DNA of 64,000 bases, from assembly GCF_002836415.1 (NCBI RefSeq), contig NZ_PJBP01000085.1, positions 1-64,000 on the forward strand, given 5' to 3'. Both the position numbers and the translations under genes were made by a program. Source of the stretch: Psychromonas sp. MB-3u-54 (GTDB lineage: Bacteria; Pseudomonadota; Gammaproteobacteria; Enterobacterales; Psychromonadaceae). This document shows positions 27,669 through 39,200 of this stretch, in pieces; positions within the stretch are counted from its first letter, which is position 1; the number at the start of each line of letters is the position of its first letter. Below the pieces are notes generated by a model. It ran no database searches and was not told where the DNA came from. It was given only the letters and a program-made list of their open reading frames with translations.

Positions 27669-28677
27669 ATATAATTGAAGGGGTATATTGATATTTTCAA
27701 TGACCCAAAATTCAAAGTAAAAGAACAATAAAAAGATACCTAGGGCGCCGAGATAAATCGGTATATAGGTGAAATTTTTCAGTTCGACAAGGTTAGCGAA
27801 CCGCCAAATCCAGATTGATGGGCTTTGTATTGTAAGATGCCAAGTCAAGCGTTGACAGGAAAGCCATAGGCTGAGTATTATCCTATCTGACAATATGATA
27901 ATTCAGGGCGTTACGGCGATAACCTTGTTCGCTTTTAATCAAAATGTCTATCACCTGACTGGCATTTTTTGTCGTTTAATTGTAATAAGCACAGCTGATG
28001 AATAAAAATTATTTTCTTCATCCCCGTCATCATTATGTGCCATTGAATAAATCAATGGAAATAGTCGCAACTTATTGAAATTAAACAAAATAAAAAATTA
28101 ACCAAAACTATGTACAATAGGAACAAAGAGCTTTCAAGATAATAAGTTGCTAACTCAATGGGGGCTAAAGCAATACAGCTTTCGAAGGCGAAAAGAGGCA
28201 CAAAGTGACCTGTTTTTTTGATGCTATGTCCGCATATTACAGACGAAGAATAAAAAACACGTCACCCGTTAACGGTTTTATAGTGTTAGTTTTCTATGGG
28301 TTGAGCATGTGCTTTAAAGTAATGCGTGATATTACAGAGACCTGATTTTTTGTTAATATATGATTTTTCTAGTGATAACAAGGACTGTCGTATTTCTAAA
28401 GAAAGCACCTCGATCTATTGTTTTCTTTTCTTTTTTTATTGTTGAATAATATTTTAAAGATGTTTAATATATTATTTTGGTTGTCATTATTGCTTCCTGC
28501 AATAAAACTATCCTCATCAGTGACGGTAGCTTATTTGCAGACTCAAGTGTTATTGTATTTTTTCTCCACTAATAGAATGAGACAAGCAGGCGAGACTTCT
28601 TTTGATTCGCCCCTGTAAATAACTTTCTATCACCCTGATACCAATCCTATCAATCTTCCCAACGAGTTGAATTCACC
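27669..28677. other. Intergenic region with dispersed repeat copy B
   Basis: No supported gene. A reverse frame at 27666-27893 encodes a hydrophobic stretch but has no ribosome binding site and overlaps the terminator T-run. Copy B of the dispersed repeat occupies 28261-28437. The last 60 bases contain the presumed start region of the broken GTPase gene. Confidence 0.6.
28261..28437 (+). repeat. Dispersed direct repeat, copy B
   Basis: This is the diverged partner of the copy at 24978-25155, in the same orientation. The match fades after the shared ACCTCGA-CT-TTGTTTT stretch. See copy A for shared motifs. Confidence 0.75.
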
Positions 28678-29045
28678 ATGTTTGAGCAAATAAAAGAATT
28701 TATAAATCCCATTAAAAATCCTGACTTGGCTCAAGCTCATGAACTTCAGCGCAAGCATTTACCTACTTTGTGGTTATTAGGGAAAACGGGCGCTGGGAAG
28801 TCGTTATTCATTCAAGCGGTTACTGGTCTGTCTTCCGTAGAAGTCGGGGATGCCTTTGAACTAAAAAGAGCTTCAATGTTGAAGCGCTTAAGCACACTAT
28901 TGCTCAGAAAATTACTAATGCAAGTAACGTACAAAGAAATCGACAGCGTGTAGAGGCAATGTATAAAGGGGGCGGTATTAAAAAGCAGTTCGGTCGTGTG
29001 CTTAATTCTGCTCATAAAGTCACGTCAAGTATATTAACAAAGTGA
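28678..29045 (+). pseudogene. Internally deleted P-loop GTPase gene
   Basis: The 5' part encodes MFEQIKEFINPIKNPDLAQA and, after LPTLWLLGKTGAGKSLFIQA (Walker A), reaches VEVGDAFE, the start of a dynamin/MMR-HSR1-like G domain. The rest of the G domain is missing. In the next frame the C-terminus continues as VEALKHTIAQKITNASN and ends SSILTK at 29045, typical of the tail of YeeP/DUF697-type GTPases. The junction lies near 28870-28890. With the G3-G5 motifs absent, it cannot be functional. Confidence 0.75.
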
Positions 29046-29143
29046 GTGGAGAGGAGGAGAAAGTGGTGAATTAGGGACTGTTGATCTTTAGTGTGTTTTT
29101 TTCAGCAATGATTGCCCTTCGAATCCATCTAAAAGCGTCCTGC

Positions 29144-29178
29144 GCCTCGTTTACATAGAATAACTATGTAAACGAGGC
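29144..29178. repeat. 15-bp perfect hairpin GCCTCGTTTACATAG
   Basis: GCCTCGTTTACATAG (29144-29158) and its exact reverse complement (29164-29178) are separated by five bases. Outer arms CTAAAAG (about 29129) and CTTTTAG (about 29206) extend the symmetry to about 85 bases. It lies between the GTPase pseudogene and the end of ilvD and has no T-run. It could be an extragenic palindromic element or a transcript-stabilising structure. Confidence 0.7.
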
Positions 29179-29285
29179 ATGCCTTGCTCAGAACACTTTT
29201 AGATTGAACGCAATTTGTACTCAAAAAGCCAACGGATCCTGCCAGGTCTTCGAGATAACAAATTAATAACCAATATACTTAGAGA

Positions 29286-30971
29286 CTACAGTTCATCGAT
29301 TTCATCGGTAACACATCCCAGAGATGCCGATTTTACCGTGGCAATATACTTTCTTAATACACCATTTGTCGCTCGGTAAGCAGGTTTTATCCAAGCAGCT
29401 TTACGCTTAGCGATTTCAGCCGGATCGACTTTCAATTCCAATTTATTAGTAACAGAATCAATTCTAATCATGTCACCATTTTGGACCAGGGCAATCAATC
29501 CACCTTCCGATGCCTCTGGCGTCACGTGTCCAACAACAAAACCGTGAGAACCTCCGGAGAATCTACCATCTGTAATTAATGCCACGTCTTTTCCAAGACC
29601 CGCCCCCATTACCGCTGAAGTTGGTTTTAGCATCTCAGGCATGCCAGGAGCACCTTTTGGTCCTGAATAACGGATAACAATAACTTCCCCTTTTTGTACT
29701 TCGTCTCCGATACCTTTTATTGCTGAAAATTCATCTTCATAAACTCTTGCCGGGCCTTCGAATACTTCGCCTTCTTTACCGGTTATTTTTGCAACTGAAC
29801 CTTCAGGTGCCAAGTTTCCATAAAGAATCTGTAAGTGACCAGTTTCTTTTAATGGGTTAGACAAAGGTCTAATAATGTCCTGATCTTCTGGAAGGCCGGG
29901 TAAATCAGCTAGGTTTTCGGCAATAGTATTACCTGTAACGGTCAAGCAATCCCCATGTAATAAACCTTCTGCCAATAAGTATTTCATTACCGCAGGGATC
30001 CCGCCGATTTCATGCAAGTCTTGCATTAGGAATTCTCCGGAAGGTTTTAAATTTGCCAATAATGGGGTTTTATCTGCCATCTTTTGGAAATCATTCAAAC
30101 TCAAGTCAACACCAGATGATCGGGCCATGGCAATCATATGTAAAGTTGCATTGGTAGAGCCCCCTAAAATCATAATAATTCTTAAGGCATTTTCGAACGC
30201 TTTTTTGGTCATAATATCTTTTGGTTTGATATCTTTTTCCAGCAGGTTTTTAACTGCATCACCCACTGTTGTTAATTCTCTTTTTTTGTCATCGCTAACC
30301 GCCGGGTTAGATGAAGAGTAAGGCAAACTCATGCCTAAGGCTTCAATAGCAGAAGACATGGTATTTGCCGTATACATGCCACCGCAAGCACCCGGACCCG
30401 GGATAGCATTTTGAATTACCCCTTTATAATCTTCATGGGAGATAACACCCTGTAATTTTTTTCCATAAGCTTCGAAAGCAGAAACGATATTTAAGTCTTC
30501 ACCTTTCCATTTCCCAGCTTTAACCGAACCGCCATAAACCAATATTCCCGGACGATTTAAACGCGACAATGCCATCATTGCGCCGGGCATGTTTTTATCA
30601 CATCCTACGATGGCAACAATCGCATCATAAAATTGCGCACTGACAACAGTTTCAATAGAATCAGCAATGATCTCACGAGACACTAAAGAGTACTTCATTC
30701 CGGTAGTCCCGTTTGAAATACCATCACTCACTCCGATTGTGTGAAAAATTAATCCCACCAAATCAGCGGCGGTCACACTTTTTTTCACATCTTTAGCAAA
30801 TTCGTTTAAGTGCATATTGCATGGATTTCCTTCCCATCCTGTCGAAACAATACCAACTTGCGCTTTTTTCATATCCTCTTCTTTCAAACCAATAGCATAA
30901 AGCATGGCCTGTGAAGCCGGTTGTGATTCATCTAAAGTCACTGTTTTTGAATACTTATTTATTTCTGACAT
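29286..30971 (-). CDS. ilvD: Dihydroxy-acid dehydratase
   Basis: A 561-residue IlvD/Edd-family enzyme for the third step of valine, leucine and isoleucine synthesis. Visible parts are [36 protein letters not shown] and the C-terminal [16 protein letters not shown]; the three Cys residues are those that carry the iron-sulfur cluster. The form is about 50 residues shorter than the E. coli enzyme (616) and its N-terminus ([20 protein letters not shown]) looks like the Bacteroidetes-type protein. It stands alone, without ilvG, ilvM, ilvE or ilvA, among mobile-element debris, which suggests horizontal acquisition. Confidence 0.93.
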   Translation of the reverse strand: MSEINKYSKTVTLDESQPASQAMLYAIGLKEEDMKKAQVGIVSTGWEGNPCNMHLNEFAKDVKKSVTAADLVGLIFHTIGVSDGISNGTTGMKYSLVSREIIADSIETVVSAQFYDAIVAIVGCDKNMPGAMMALSRLNRPGILVYGGSVKAGKWKGEDLNIVSAFEAYGKKLQGVISHEDYKGVIQNAIPGPGACGGMYTANTMSSAIEALGMSLPYSSSNPAVSDDKKRELTTVGDAVKNLLEKDIKPKDIMTKKAFENALRIIMILGGSTNATLHMIAMARSSGVDLSLNDFQKMADKTPLLANLKPSGEFLMQDLHEIGGIPAVMKYLLAEGLLHGDCLTVTGNTIAENLADLPGLPEDQDIIRPLSNPLKETGHLQILYGNLAPEGSVAKITGKEGEVFEGPARVYEDEFSAIKGIGDEVQKGEVIVIRYSGPKGAPGMPEMLKPTSAVMGAGLGKDVALITDGRFSGGSHGFVVGHVTPEASEGGLIALVQNGDMIRIDSVTNKLELKVDPAEIAKRKAAWIKPAYRATNGVLRKYIATVKSASLGCVTDEIDEL

Positions 30972-32162
30972 CGTTATTTTCTCCGAAATATTAATTGCAT
31001 AAATCCTCTTTGGACAGGCCGTAAAAGAGGTGTTTTAAACTAACCCAAGGAAACTCTTCTCTGGTTAAATTTTGTCATTGTAATTTTTCTACTAAGGGCA
31101 GTTTGATAAGTTATTTTTTAATTAGATCTGCGCTTGTTAATGCCGATTAAGCAAATAAATCAGACCATGCTTGAGCGTTTATATGATTTTATCCTGTTTA
31201 ACTGCTTCTATGAGATTATTTTTTTCAACTCAATATTTGTTGGTTTTATTTTTGCGGATTTAATCCTTATTTTTATGCATTTCACTTCTGCTTTTAGATT
31301 ACATTTAAACGCGTTACTAATATGCTTATAATCAATTTCCAAGGAGCTTCAGGGGCTATGCTGGGAAATAAATACCAGCAGCTAAATATACACAACTAAG
31401 TAGGTGAACATATAAAATAAAACACCTTTAATGTTTATATATCAATGTGAGAGATAGAAGCAATGTGGATTATATATGTGAAAACCTATGTGTCATCACT
31501 TGATTATCTTATCATAATTTATAGAGCCTAAAAGGTCGATCGCACTATGCCCGCTTCGTACGGATTGTGCGGGTAATGGCAACTAAGTAAATTTGGGCCC
31601 TGATTTTTATTTTTGTAAGACAGTCATAGCCGAACACCCATCTAATTGACTAAATATTAATCTGCTGCTCTATTTTATTCAGCACTGTTTTGAATGATTA
31701 TGACGCAATCTCATGCAGCACAGGGTTCCTTGGGCGTGATATGCCTTACTATCCAATTACTTTATGCATTCGGAATTTATGCTGAAATCTGGTGTTAATT
31801 AGCGAATCGTTTTGGTGAAAATTATCATAGTACGGTGGGGGCGTTAGAATAATTCGTTTCTTACACTGAACATTCGGGTAAATGTTGAATTACCAGAAAC
31901 AATGTATTGTATCTTTGCTCGTTGGGTTACTTAAGCCCCTTTAAATTCAGCTTGTTAGGGCTAATATTTATGAGACTTCGCATTAAATAATAGCCATTGT
32001 AATTAATGCATGTGCGCCCTTTTTTTTGTCAATAACGTTGAACTGATTGTCGGAAACTCACACTATACTCTTTTTCAAATACAGAGATCCATCCTGAGAG
32101 ATGGATCTCAAAATTATCAACAATAACGCCGTCAAAATCAAATATCAGCGCAACTGGTTTCA
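30972..32162. other. Intergenic region with transposase relic
   Basis: About 1.2 kb with no intact gene. The ilvD upstream region has a small hairpin (CCTCTTT...AAAGAGG, about 31004-31028). A hydrophobic 65-codon frame at 31134-31331 has no ribosome binding site and is not called. From about 31720 to 32013 lies the decayed 3' end of an HUH-type transposase gene plus its conserved flank (see separate entry). Confidence 0.6.
31720..32013 (+). pseudogene. Decayed HUH transposase 3' end, copy 1
   Basis: The frame reads as AFGIYAEIWC-stop-LANRFGENYHSTVGALE-stop-FVSYTEHSGK, the C-terminal region of the IS200/RAYT-like transposase that is better preserved at 40745-41652. The following 110 bases (TTGCTCGTTGGGTTACTTAA to TGTAATTAATG) match the flank of copy 2 at about 34340-34443. 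Stops make it non-functional. Confidence 0.65.
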
Positions 32163-33473
32163 TTACAATCCCAATAACTTTGTCAAATACGCATTGAGAA
32201 ATTTCCCACTGGGATCCAATTTTTCCCTAAGCGCAATAAAGTTGTTCCATTTTGGATACAATTCACTAAATTCATCGCCAGCCATCTTATGACGTTTTGC
32301 CCAGTGTGGTCTTCCGCCATGACGTCTGAAAACGGTCTCAATCACGGCAAATGCTTCATATTGATCAGCTACTTCTGCAATACGAGATACACATCCAATA
32401 GAGACACAATCTTGTCCGTATGCATAACTGAGCCAGCTTTTATCATTCCTTAAAAAACGAATGTCCATGGGAATATGAGCATAAGCATCATTACTCAAGT
32501 CATTCAGTGCATCTTTGAGGTCATGAAAGAGCGCTTCAAAGCGATCTAATGAAACAATCCATTCTGCAAGCTCTAAGGTAGATCCTCGCGATTTTGTAAC
32601 CGTCGCATCGTAGAGGGAACCAAATTTATTTTGACTATGATTGAAAAATAATTTTTGAATGATTTTATTTGCCGTGACTGTAAAACGCGGTTTCTTCACC
32701 GTTCGTCGGTACAGTTTTGCAGACAGTGAACGGCGATATTTCACATACCATGGAATTTCTATCTGTTTGGACGGTGAATCTGCAATATCGCCAGTAATGA
32801 CATATCCATAATTGGTATGAGGAAGCCATAAAATCCGCAGAAAACGATGGTTATCCAGCATAGATAGGTAAGACTTTAGCCAGTCGCGGTCTTTCATAGG
32901 TCGCTCTTCCAATTGTAAATTCCACAATGGTTCACATCGAAATGTTACGGTAGAAAAGATACCCAATACACCTAAAGATACCCTAATAGCATCAAACTCT
33001 TCAGAAAATTCAGTATATTCCGCCACCGTTCCATCTGCGTTCACAAATCTACAAGCAATCATGTACTGTGCTAGGATTCTCGCATCATGACCTGTGCCAT
33101 GAGTCGCAGTGGCGAGTGCGCCTCCAACGGTAATTGTATCGATATCTGGAAGTGCTGGTAATGTCCACCCCTCGTGCTGAATCGCTTCTAATAGCCCCTT
33201 GAGTGAACTACCGGCTTCAATAGTAATTTTGTACTGATCGCGATCTACATTTGTAACCGCACAATATTTTTCAAGAGAAATTATAGCAGTTGTTCCAGCT
33301 GCAATATCCGAGGAAGACTGTCCATTTCCTACAACTCGAATTGATTTTGAATGTTGTACTTTTTCAGCTAATTCAACTTCTGTCGTTGGATAATAAATAT
33401 GTTCGATATTATGAACAATATTTTTGTTCCAACTTTCCCATTTTTTGGTCATATAACCCTTAGTTTTCTGCAT
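32163..33473 (-). CDS. FAD-linked aldonolactone/alditol oxidase family protein
   Basis: A 436-residue flavoprotein. The FAD_binding_4 domain has IRVVGNGQSSSDIA and TVGGALATATHGTGHD (flavin region). The C-terminal ALO domain has the typical HWAKRHKM motif near residue 398 and ends EKLDPSGKFLNAYL. It resembles D-arabinono-1,4-lactone oxidase, L-gulonolactone oxidase and xylitol oxidase. The first GNGQSSSD differs from the GxGHSxS covalent-flavin motif because the His is replaced by Gln, so FAD is probably bound non-covalently and the enzyme may work as a dehydrogenase. It lies between two transposase relics, suggesting transfer. Substrate unknown. Confidence 0.85.
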   Translation of the reverse strand: MQKTKGYMTKKWESWNKNIVHNIEHIYYPTTEVELAEKVQHSKSIRVVGNGQSSSDIAAGTTAIISLEKYCAVTNVDRDQYKITIEAGSSLKGLLEAIQHEGWTLPALPDIDTITVGGALATATHGTGHDARILAQYMIACRFVNADGTVAEYTEFSEEFDAIRVSLGVLGIFSTVTFRCEPLWNLQLEERPMKDRDWLKSYLSMLDNHRFLRILWLPHTNYGYVITGDIADSPSKQIEIPWYVKYRRSLSAKLYRRTVKKPRFTVTANKIIQKLFFNHSQNKFGSLYDATVTKSRGSTLELAEWIVSLDRFEALFHDLKDALNDLSNDAYAHIPMDIRFLRNDKSWLSYAYGQDCVSIGCVSRIAEVADQYEAFAVIETVFRRHGGRPHWAKRHKMAGDEFSELYPKWNNFIALREKLDPSGKFLNAYLTKLLGL

Positions 33474-34974
33474 TTTTTAATCGCTGAATAATACATTATT
33501 TTACGGTGAATACCCGCGCTTATGCCATTATATCTGATCGCTATGATCTGGTTTTTCATGTTGATGAATTAGAAAACAGAGCGTTATCAATCAAGAATTT
33601 TGTCTGCGTTGGAACGGCCTTTATTTAATGCCAGGATTGTTAAGCCAATAGCAGCAGTATTTGAATGTAAAAACGGTGATCAATAGATGGTGAGAAAGAT
33701 TAATGGAGATCTTTTGGTTGATTAACCAGCATCCAGGGCTCACCCTTTAGCCAGCTAAAGCTGTTCTCATTTTTTCCCAATAAATTAGTCTGTGTTCATT
33801 AAATGAATTTATCGCTTGTAAGCGACTAAAGAAGATAATTGCACTGATCGATTCAATTCGATTCGATTCTCTGGCATCCATGGAATTTACCCTGCGGGCC
33901 AGTTAAAGCTATTCTCATTTTTTCCCTGAAAATGAATGGAAGGGCGTTTTAAAGCGCAGGCTTTATTAGATGAAAATGCGTTAATTATCTGCATGGCTTA
34001 CGTTGATTCCCAATATGCGCCATTAAACCTTGGTATGGTTTTGTGGGAGAGAAGGTTCAGCATATATTCGAGGCATTTCTTTTGGGCTGATTGATTATCT
34101 TGCGTGACTGGATTGGACGATAAGCGGATTAGGTGCTTGGCCACAATGACTTGATGTATTAGGAATTGATGATCAAACCTAGTGTGAATTAGCGAGTCGT
34201 TTGGAAAATATTATCATAGTGCGCTGGGGTCATTAGAAGAATTAGCCTCTTACGCTGAACATACTGGTGCCAAGAAGAATGTACTGCATCGATCTTTACA
34301 TTAATCCCCCTGATTTAAAATATTTTAATGACAACCTATGCATCTCTGCTCGTTGAGGCACTTAAATACGTGTTAAATTTTTCTTGTTAGGGCTGATATT
34401 TATAAGTTTTTCCATTAAATTATAGTCAGTGTAATTAATGGATATCCAGACTTTTTTAAACTTTGATCATTCTTTATACCTACGAGATTGGCAACGTCTT
34501 CTTGTGTGAGGCATTGTGAAAATCTGCCTAGTGAAGCTTGCATTTATTACTCTGTATTTGCTAGGAAATGACGCCTGGCCCCTATATAATCTCATCACCA
34601 TAATAGCATTACATTCCTGAAGAAGGACGCGCTTGAGTGGCAAGCTCCACTGCAGAAGAACTAGATTTGATGTTAGCCAGATCACGCATCGCATGATGTA
34701 CAGCGATTGCCCGTTGTGGAGTCTCATACATTATCCGTCAGAATTGAATACAATCGTCAAAATAATTTTTATTGCACAGCTTATTGACACGAGTGTTACT
34801 ACATATAATGAGTGTTCGATGCGGATATATATGTACTAGGCTGCTGAGGCCGAAATAGTATTTTAAATCCCAACACCAAAATATCGGGCTAATGAGATTT
34901 AAAATCCCGATATTTTGTTGTTATCTGTTGCTATCAGTAGGGTGGGCATTTTTTATTACTCCGGCTATAAAAAA
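33474..34974. other. Long intergenic region with transposase relic copy 2
   Basis: 1.5 kb without an intact gene. The 33710-34443 part is a decayed transposase copy. The 34450-34840 part contains a reverse-strand relic in which separate frames read ETPQRAIAVHHAMRDLAN and LTQEDVANLVGIKND; the second looks like part of an XRE helix-turn-helix, but nothing intact remains. 34870-34920 has a weak inverted repeat around AATATCGGG / CCCGATATT that could terminate the EAL gene transcript from the minus strand. Confidence 0.6.
33710..34443 (+). pseudogene. Decayed HUH transposase with inserted repeats, copy 2
   Basis: Separate frames give KEDNCTDRF at about 33825, EWKGRFKAQALLDENALIIC at about 33929 and ELASRFGKYYHSALGSLEEL plus ASYAEHTGAKK at about 34195-34275. 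These are consecutive parts of the same transposase as at 40745. About 80 bases between DRF and WKGRF are foreign and contain the word CAGTTAAAGCTATTCTCATT, which is also present in copy 3 and at 33752. The downstream flank to 34443 matches copy 1. Confidence 0.7.
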
Positions 34975-36195
34975 CTATTCATAGGGTGTAATGAGATTTA
35001 CCCTGTTCGCTTCCCATTTTATGAGCCAATCGTGAATTTCATCTGCTGGCATGGGTTTCGCGATGTAGTAACCTTGGGCTAAGTCGCAGCCTGAGCTGCG
35101 TATAAAATCCCAGTCAGCTTGATCTTCGACACCTTCAGCCACTGATTTCATGCCGAGTTGTTGAGCCAAACTCAGGCTTGCGTTATAAATAATGAATAAA
35201 GTTTCGTTGTTGGCGGCACCATGGACAAAGCCCTGATCCACTTTAAGCTCATTAAAGGGCAAGTCTCGCAACTGCATAAGCGATGAATGGCCGGTGCCGA
35301 AATCATCAATCGACAAGTGGAAACGTTTTAGGCGCAAACGGGAGAGGACTTCCATTGGCGTAGTTAAATTCTTAATTAACCGGCTTTCAGTTACTTCCAA
35401 TACTATGTCGTCCGGTACGATACCTGCGGTGGCGGCAGCCATCGTTAGGTAATCTGTAAATTCCAGTGAGTCAAGATTTTCCATGGAAAGGTTAACAGCT
35501 ACTCGCAGAGCCAAGCCCGCATCTCGCCAAATCTTTGTTTGAGAGAATGCGTCACTGATGACCTCTCTTGTCAAATCGTTAATCAACCCATTATCTTCCG
35601 CCACACCAATAAATTGATCTGGAAACACCAGTCCATATTGGGGGTGACGCCAGCGTACCAGCGTCTCGACGCCCATTACCTTGCCACTGGCAACATCTAC
35701 TTTGGGCTGGTAGTAATTCACCAGTTGATGATTAACAATGGCTGCACGTACATCGTCGGCATCATAAATTTTCTTTACGACCTGTGGACTTACATAACAG
35801 GAAGGCTTCCAGCTATCGATTAGGGTGGACAGATTTTGTGGATTAACGGGTTTTTGCAAGGAGCCAAGCAGCGGTATGTTGTGCGCCCTCACCAGTCTTT
35901 CTGCGGTTTGCAACATACGAGAATCTTCGCCGCTCACCAGAATAATACTGCCAGAATAAGATTTTTCAGCCAAGTGTCGTACGACCTCTATGCCGTCCAT
36001 TTCTGGCATATTGAGATCGAGCAGGATTAAATTCGTTTGACTACTGGCACTGTCTAACGATGCTAAGGCCTTTTTCCCGTTGTCATGGGTTGTCAGCTGA
36101 TTAAATCCCAAGTTAGTCAGCATATGTTTAAGCAGTTTGAGCATAAAGCATTCATCATCGAGGATCATAATGTTGAGTGGCGAACTATTAATCAC
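34975..36195 (-). CDS. Response regulator with EAL domain
   Basis: 406 residues. The N-terminal REC domain (about 1-125) has the acidic pair DDE, phosphorylatable Asp in LLLDLNMPEMDG and the conserved Lys in SLQKPVN. The EAL domain (about 150-395) has VETLVRW at the signature, DDFGTGHSSL and SVAEGVE. The signature is ETL rather than EAL; the Glu is kept, so phosphodiesterase activity is plausible. It resembles PvrR/RocR-type regulators. It lies 41 bases downstream of the hybrid kinase gene in the same direction, so the kinase's HPt domain is the probable phosphodonor. Confidence 0.92.
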   Translation of the reverse strand: MINSSPLNIMILDDECFMLKLLKHMLTNLGFNQLTTHDNGKKALASLDSASSQTNLILLDLNMPEMDGIEVVRHLAEKSYSGSIILVSGEDSRMLQTAERLVRAHNIPLLGSLQKPVNPQNLSTLIDSWKPSCYVSPQVVKKIYDADDVRAAIVNHQLVNYYQPKVDVASGKVMGVETLVRWRHPQYGLVFPDQFIGVAEDNGLINDLTREVISDAFSQTKIWRDAGLALRVAVNLSMENLDSLEFTDYLTMAAATAGIVPDDIVLEVTESRLIKNLTTPMEVLSRLRLKRFHLSIDDFGTGHSSLMQLRDLPFNELKVDQGFVHGAANNETLFIIYNASLSLAQQLGMKSVAEGVEDQADWDFIRSSGCDLAQGYYIAKPMPADEIHDWLIKWEANRVNLITPYE

Positions 36196-36236
36196 AATTA
36201 CTTCCTTATTATATTTTTATATTTAATTTTAGTCGC

Positions 36237-39200
36237 TTATAACCTATCTAAATATATTTTCACGGCGGCCATTTCTACCTCAAAACGGCGTTTTAATACG
36301 GTTAGGGCCTCAAGCTGACTGGCCTTAGCCGCCAGTTCTATTTCTTTGCATAATTCGCCTAAAACTAGTGCCCCTACAGCGCGGGCTGATGATTTTAGTT
36401 TGTGCGCCTCAGCTTGAGCTCGCAGTGCCTCACCGTTGGCACAAGCGGTGGTTAACTCTGCGGCAATCTGCGTTGCGCTATCATTAAAATGCTGCAGAAA
36501 GTCGCTTATTATCACAGGATCGTCGCCTACCAGCGCCGCAAGTACGCTTACATCAACGGGTTTTGCTGCGGCAAGCGGCAGCCATTTTTCTAAGATGACC
36601 CTCAGACTTTCCAATGGTACTGGCTTGCTAATGTAATCATCCATACCAACATCGCGACGGTGTTGTGCTTCACCTTTCAGTGCGTTAGCGGTGATAGCGA
36701 TGATTGGAAGATGACGGCGGCCATTTTCTTCGGCGCGGATGGCGGCGGTCAGTTCATAGCCATCCATCCTCGGCATGTGTAAATCAGTTAACAGCAGGGC
36801 ATAATCGCCGCTGTGCGAACGGGCCAATGCTTCAAGGCCATTACTCGTAATATCAGCGGTAAAGCCAAGCAAGGCAAGCTGCTGCACAATCACCTTCTGG
36901 TTGATTTGGTTATCTTCTGCTACCAGAATCAATCTGCCTTGCGCTAGCGCGTCGCTACGCAAAGGTGCCACGAATGATTGCTCACCTTTGCCTGCATGCA
37001 GCCTTTCTACTTCCGGCTGCGCCAGCCCGGCAGCAATGGCTACCGCTTGCAGCACGGTCTGCCGCATCAGGACATTACCATCCACAGAAACGCTTAAATT
37101 GACATCTTGCCAACGCGGGTATCGACGTGTACCTCGGCCGATGATGACAAAACGAATCGTCTGTTCTGGCCGGGCACTTGCTATGAGTCGGAGTTCCGCC
37201 GACGATGGAGGCCTATTGCTGGCGTCAACCAGCCATACCGACGGTCCAGATGTCGTCGTAATGACCTGCTTCTTTGCTACCGCCAAGCTGGGTGACTGAT
37301 CAACCACTGCACCAGCGGCCCTCAGATAAGCCGCCAGATGATCAGCCAGCCCCTCTGCGTTACCTATCACTAAGCAGCAAAGCCCAGTGAATCGATCGGG
37401 GGTTATTCCCGTTGAAGCCTCTCGTTGGGGTTGTGCTAGATCTACGTCATTGCTGGCCTTCAGAGGCAAGCGCACACTGAAAGTAGATCCTTGATTCAGT
37501 GTACTCTGCACGGTAATTTCACCGCCCATCAATTGCACTAAATTATGGGCGATAGTGAGGCCTAACCCGGTGCCACCGAAGCGTCGTGTCGTGGTGACAT
37601 TTGCTTGGTAAAATGGCATGAACAATGCCGATAGGGCGGACTCATTCATGCCGATACCGTTATCAATCACGCGGATCTCCAACATGGTAGTGTCTGTCAT
37701 CAGGGCCTGTATCGAAACGCGGCCGGGGTGATGCGACCTGCTGGAAAACTTGATGGCATTATTGGTCAGATTAATTAAAATCTGGCGCAGACGATTGGCA
37801 TCGCCTAGGGTGATGTCAGGAATCGCGGGATCAGTAAACAGTGTCAGTTCTACCTTTTTGTTCTCAGCCAAATGAGCCAGCATAAAGCAAGCCTTCTCTA
37901 CTATTTCGGCTACCGCCATGGGTTCATGCTCAATGTCCAGTTTGCCGGCTTCAATTTTAGAAAAATCGAGAATATCTTCGATGATCGACAGCAATGAAAA
38001 CGCAGAATCACGGATGGTATCAACCATGTCTGCTTGAAATCCCTTGAGGCTGCTTTGTTGCAGCACATCCACCATACCAATCACGCCGTTCATGGGGGTA
38101 CGGATTTCGTGGCTCATGGCCGCGAGGAATTGTGACTTGGCCAGATTAGCCTTTTCCGCCTCGGTCTTGGCAACCATTAGCGCCTCCTTAGCCCGTTTTC
38201 GCTCGGTGATATCACGAACAACACCCGTGAAAAGTTTCTTTTTACCCAGAAGTACTTTACTCACTCCTAATTCCATTGGGAAGATACTACCATCCTTGCG
38301 TTTCCCCTCAAACTCGCGGTTAATACCAATTATTTTCGACTCATCTTTGGCATCATGATGCTTAATGTAACCGTCATGCTGACTACGATAAGGTTCGGGC
38401 ATCAGCATCTTGATGTTATGCCCAACCACTTCAGCAGCGCTATAGCCAAAAATGTGCTCGGTTGCTGGGTTGATGCTCTCTACAATGCCGTCTTCATTCA
38501 TGGTGATGATGCCGTCCACTACCGTGTTGAGGATAGCTTTGATCCGGGCAGCACTATCCTGTAGCTTTTCTGAAGCTAACTTTTTTTCGGTGATATCCTG
38601 ATGCGTTCCAGACATCAATAATCGCTTGCCATCAGGCGTCGATGTTGTTATTTTTCCCCGACCTAACGCCCATACCCAGTGTCCATCTTTATGTCGCATG
38701 CGTACTTCGCATTCGTAATAAGCTAACTCGCCTGAGAAGTGCTGTTGTAAACGTTTTATCGAGAGCTTTGCGTCGTCTGGGTGTAAAAAATTTAGCCATG
38801 TGGCAATAGAAACAGGTTCAAGCTCGCTCAGTTCATAACCAATGATTCGGGCCCAATGGTCATTAAAGAATACTTCACCGGTCTGAAAATTCCATTCCCA
38901 AGTGCCGGCATTTGTTCCATCAATGATGTCACTTAAGCGTTGTCGCTCAACGCTCAATTCTTTATTTATATAGCGTGCCGTATTGATAGCACGTTCTCGG
39001 CCTGACACAAGGAACCAAATCAATAATGTGAAAAGGACGCTTAGGATTATCCCAATACCTGCCACTAAATTTGGACTAACAGCCTTAACGCGTGAGGTCA
39101 TTAACACTAAAGGGCGGATTCGAACAGTCCATGGATGGTCGGCAATATGTAAGACATGAGTAGCTTCAAGCGCGTTATTAGTCGTGACATTAAGGCCACT

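Noticed and set aside
27666-27893. 75-residue reverse frame with a membrane-like end
   Set aside because: It overlaps the terminator tail of the FN3 protein gene and has no ribosome binding site. It is possibly a relic but cannot be supported.
31134-31331. 65-residue hydrophobic plus-strand frame
   Set aside because: It is Phe/Ile-rich because of the AT-rich DNA. It has no ribosome binding site and no neighbour that would support it.
36901-37299. 132-codon frame antisense to the hybrid kinase
   Set aside because: It is a shadow frame in the GC-rich part of a well-supported gene, with no own motif.
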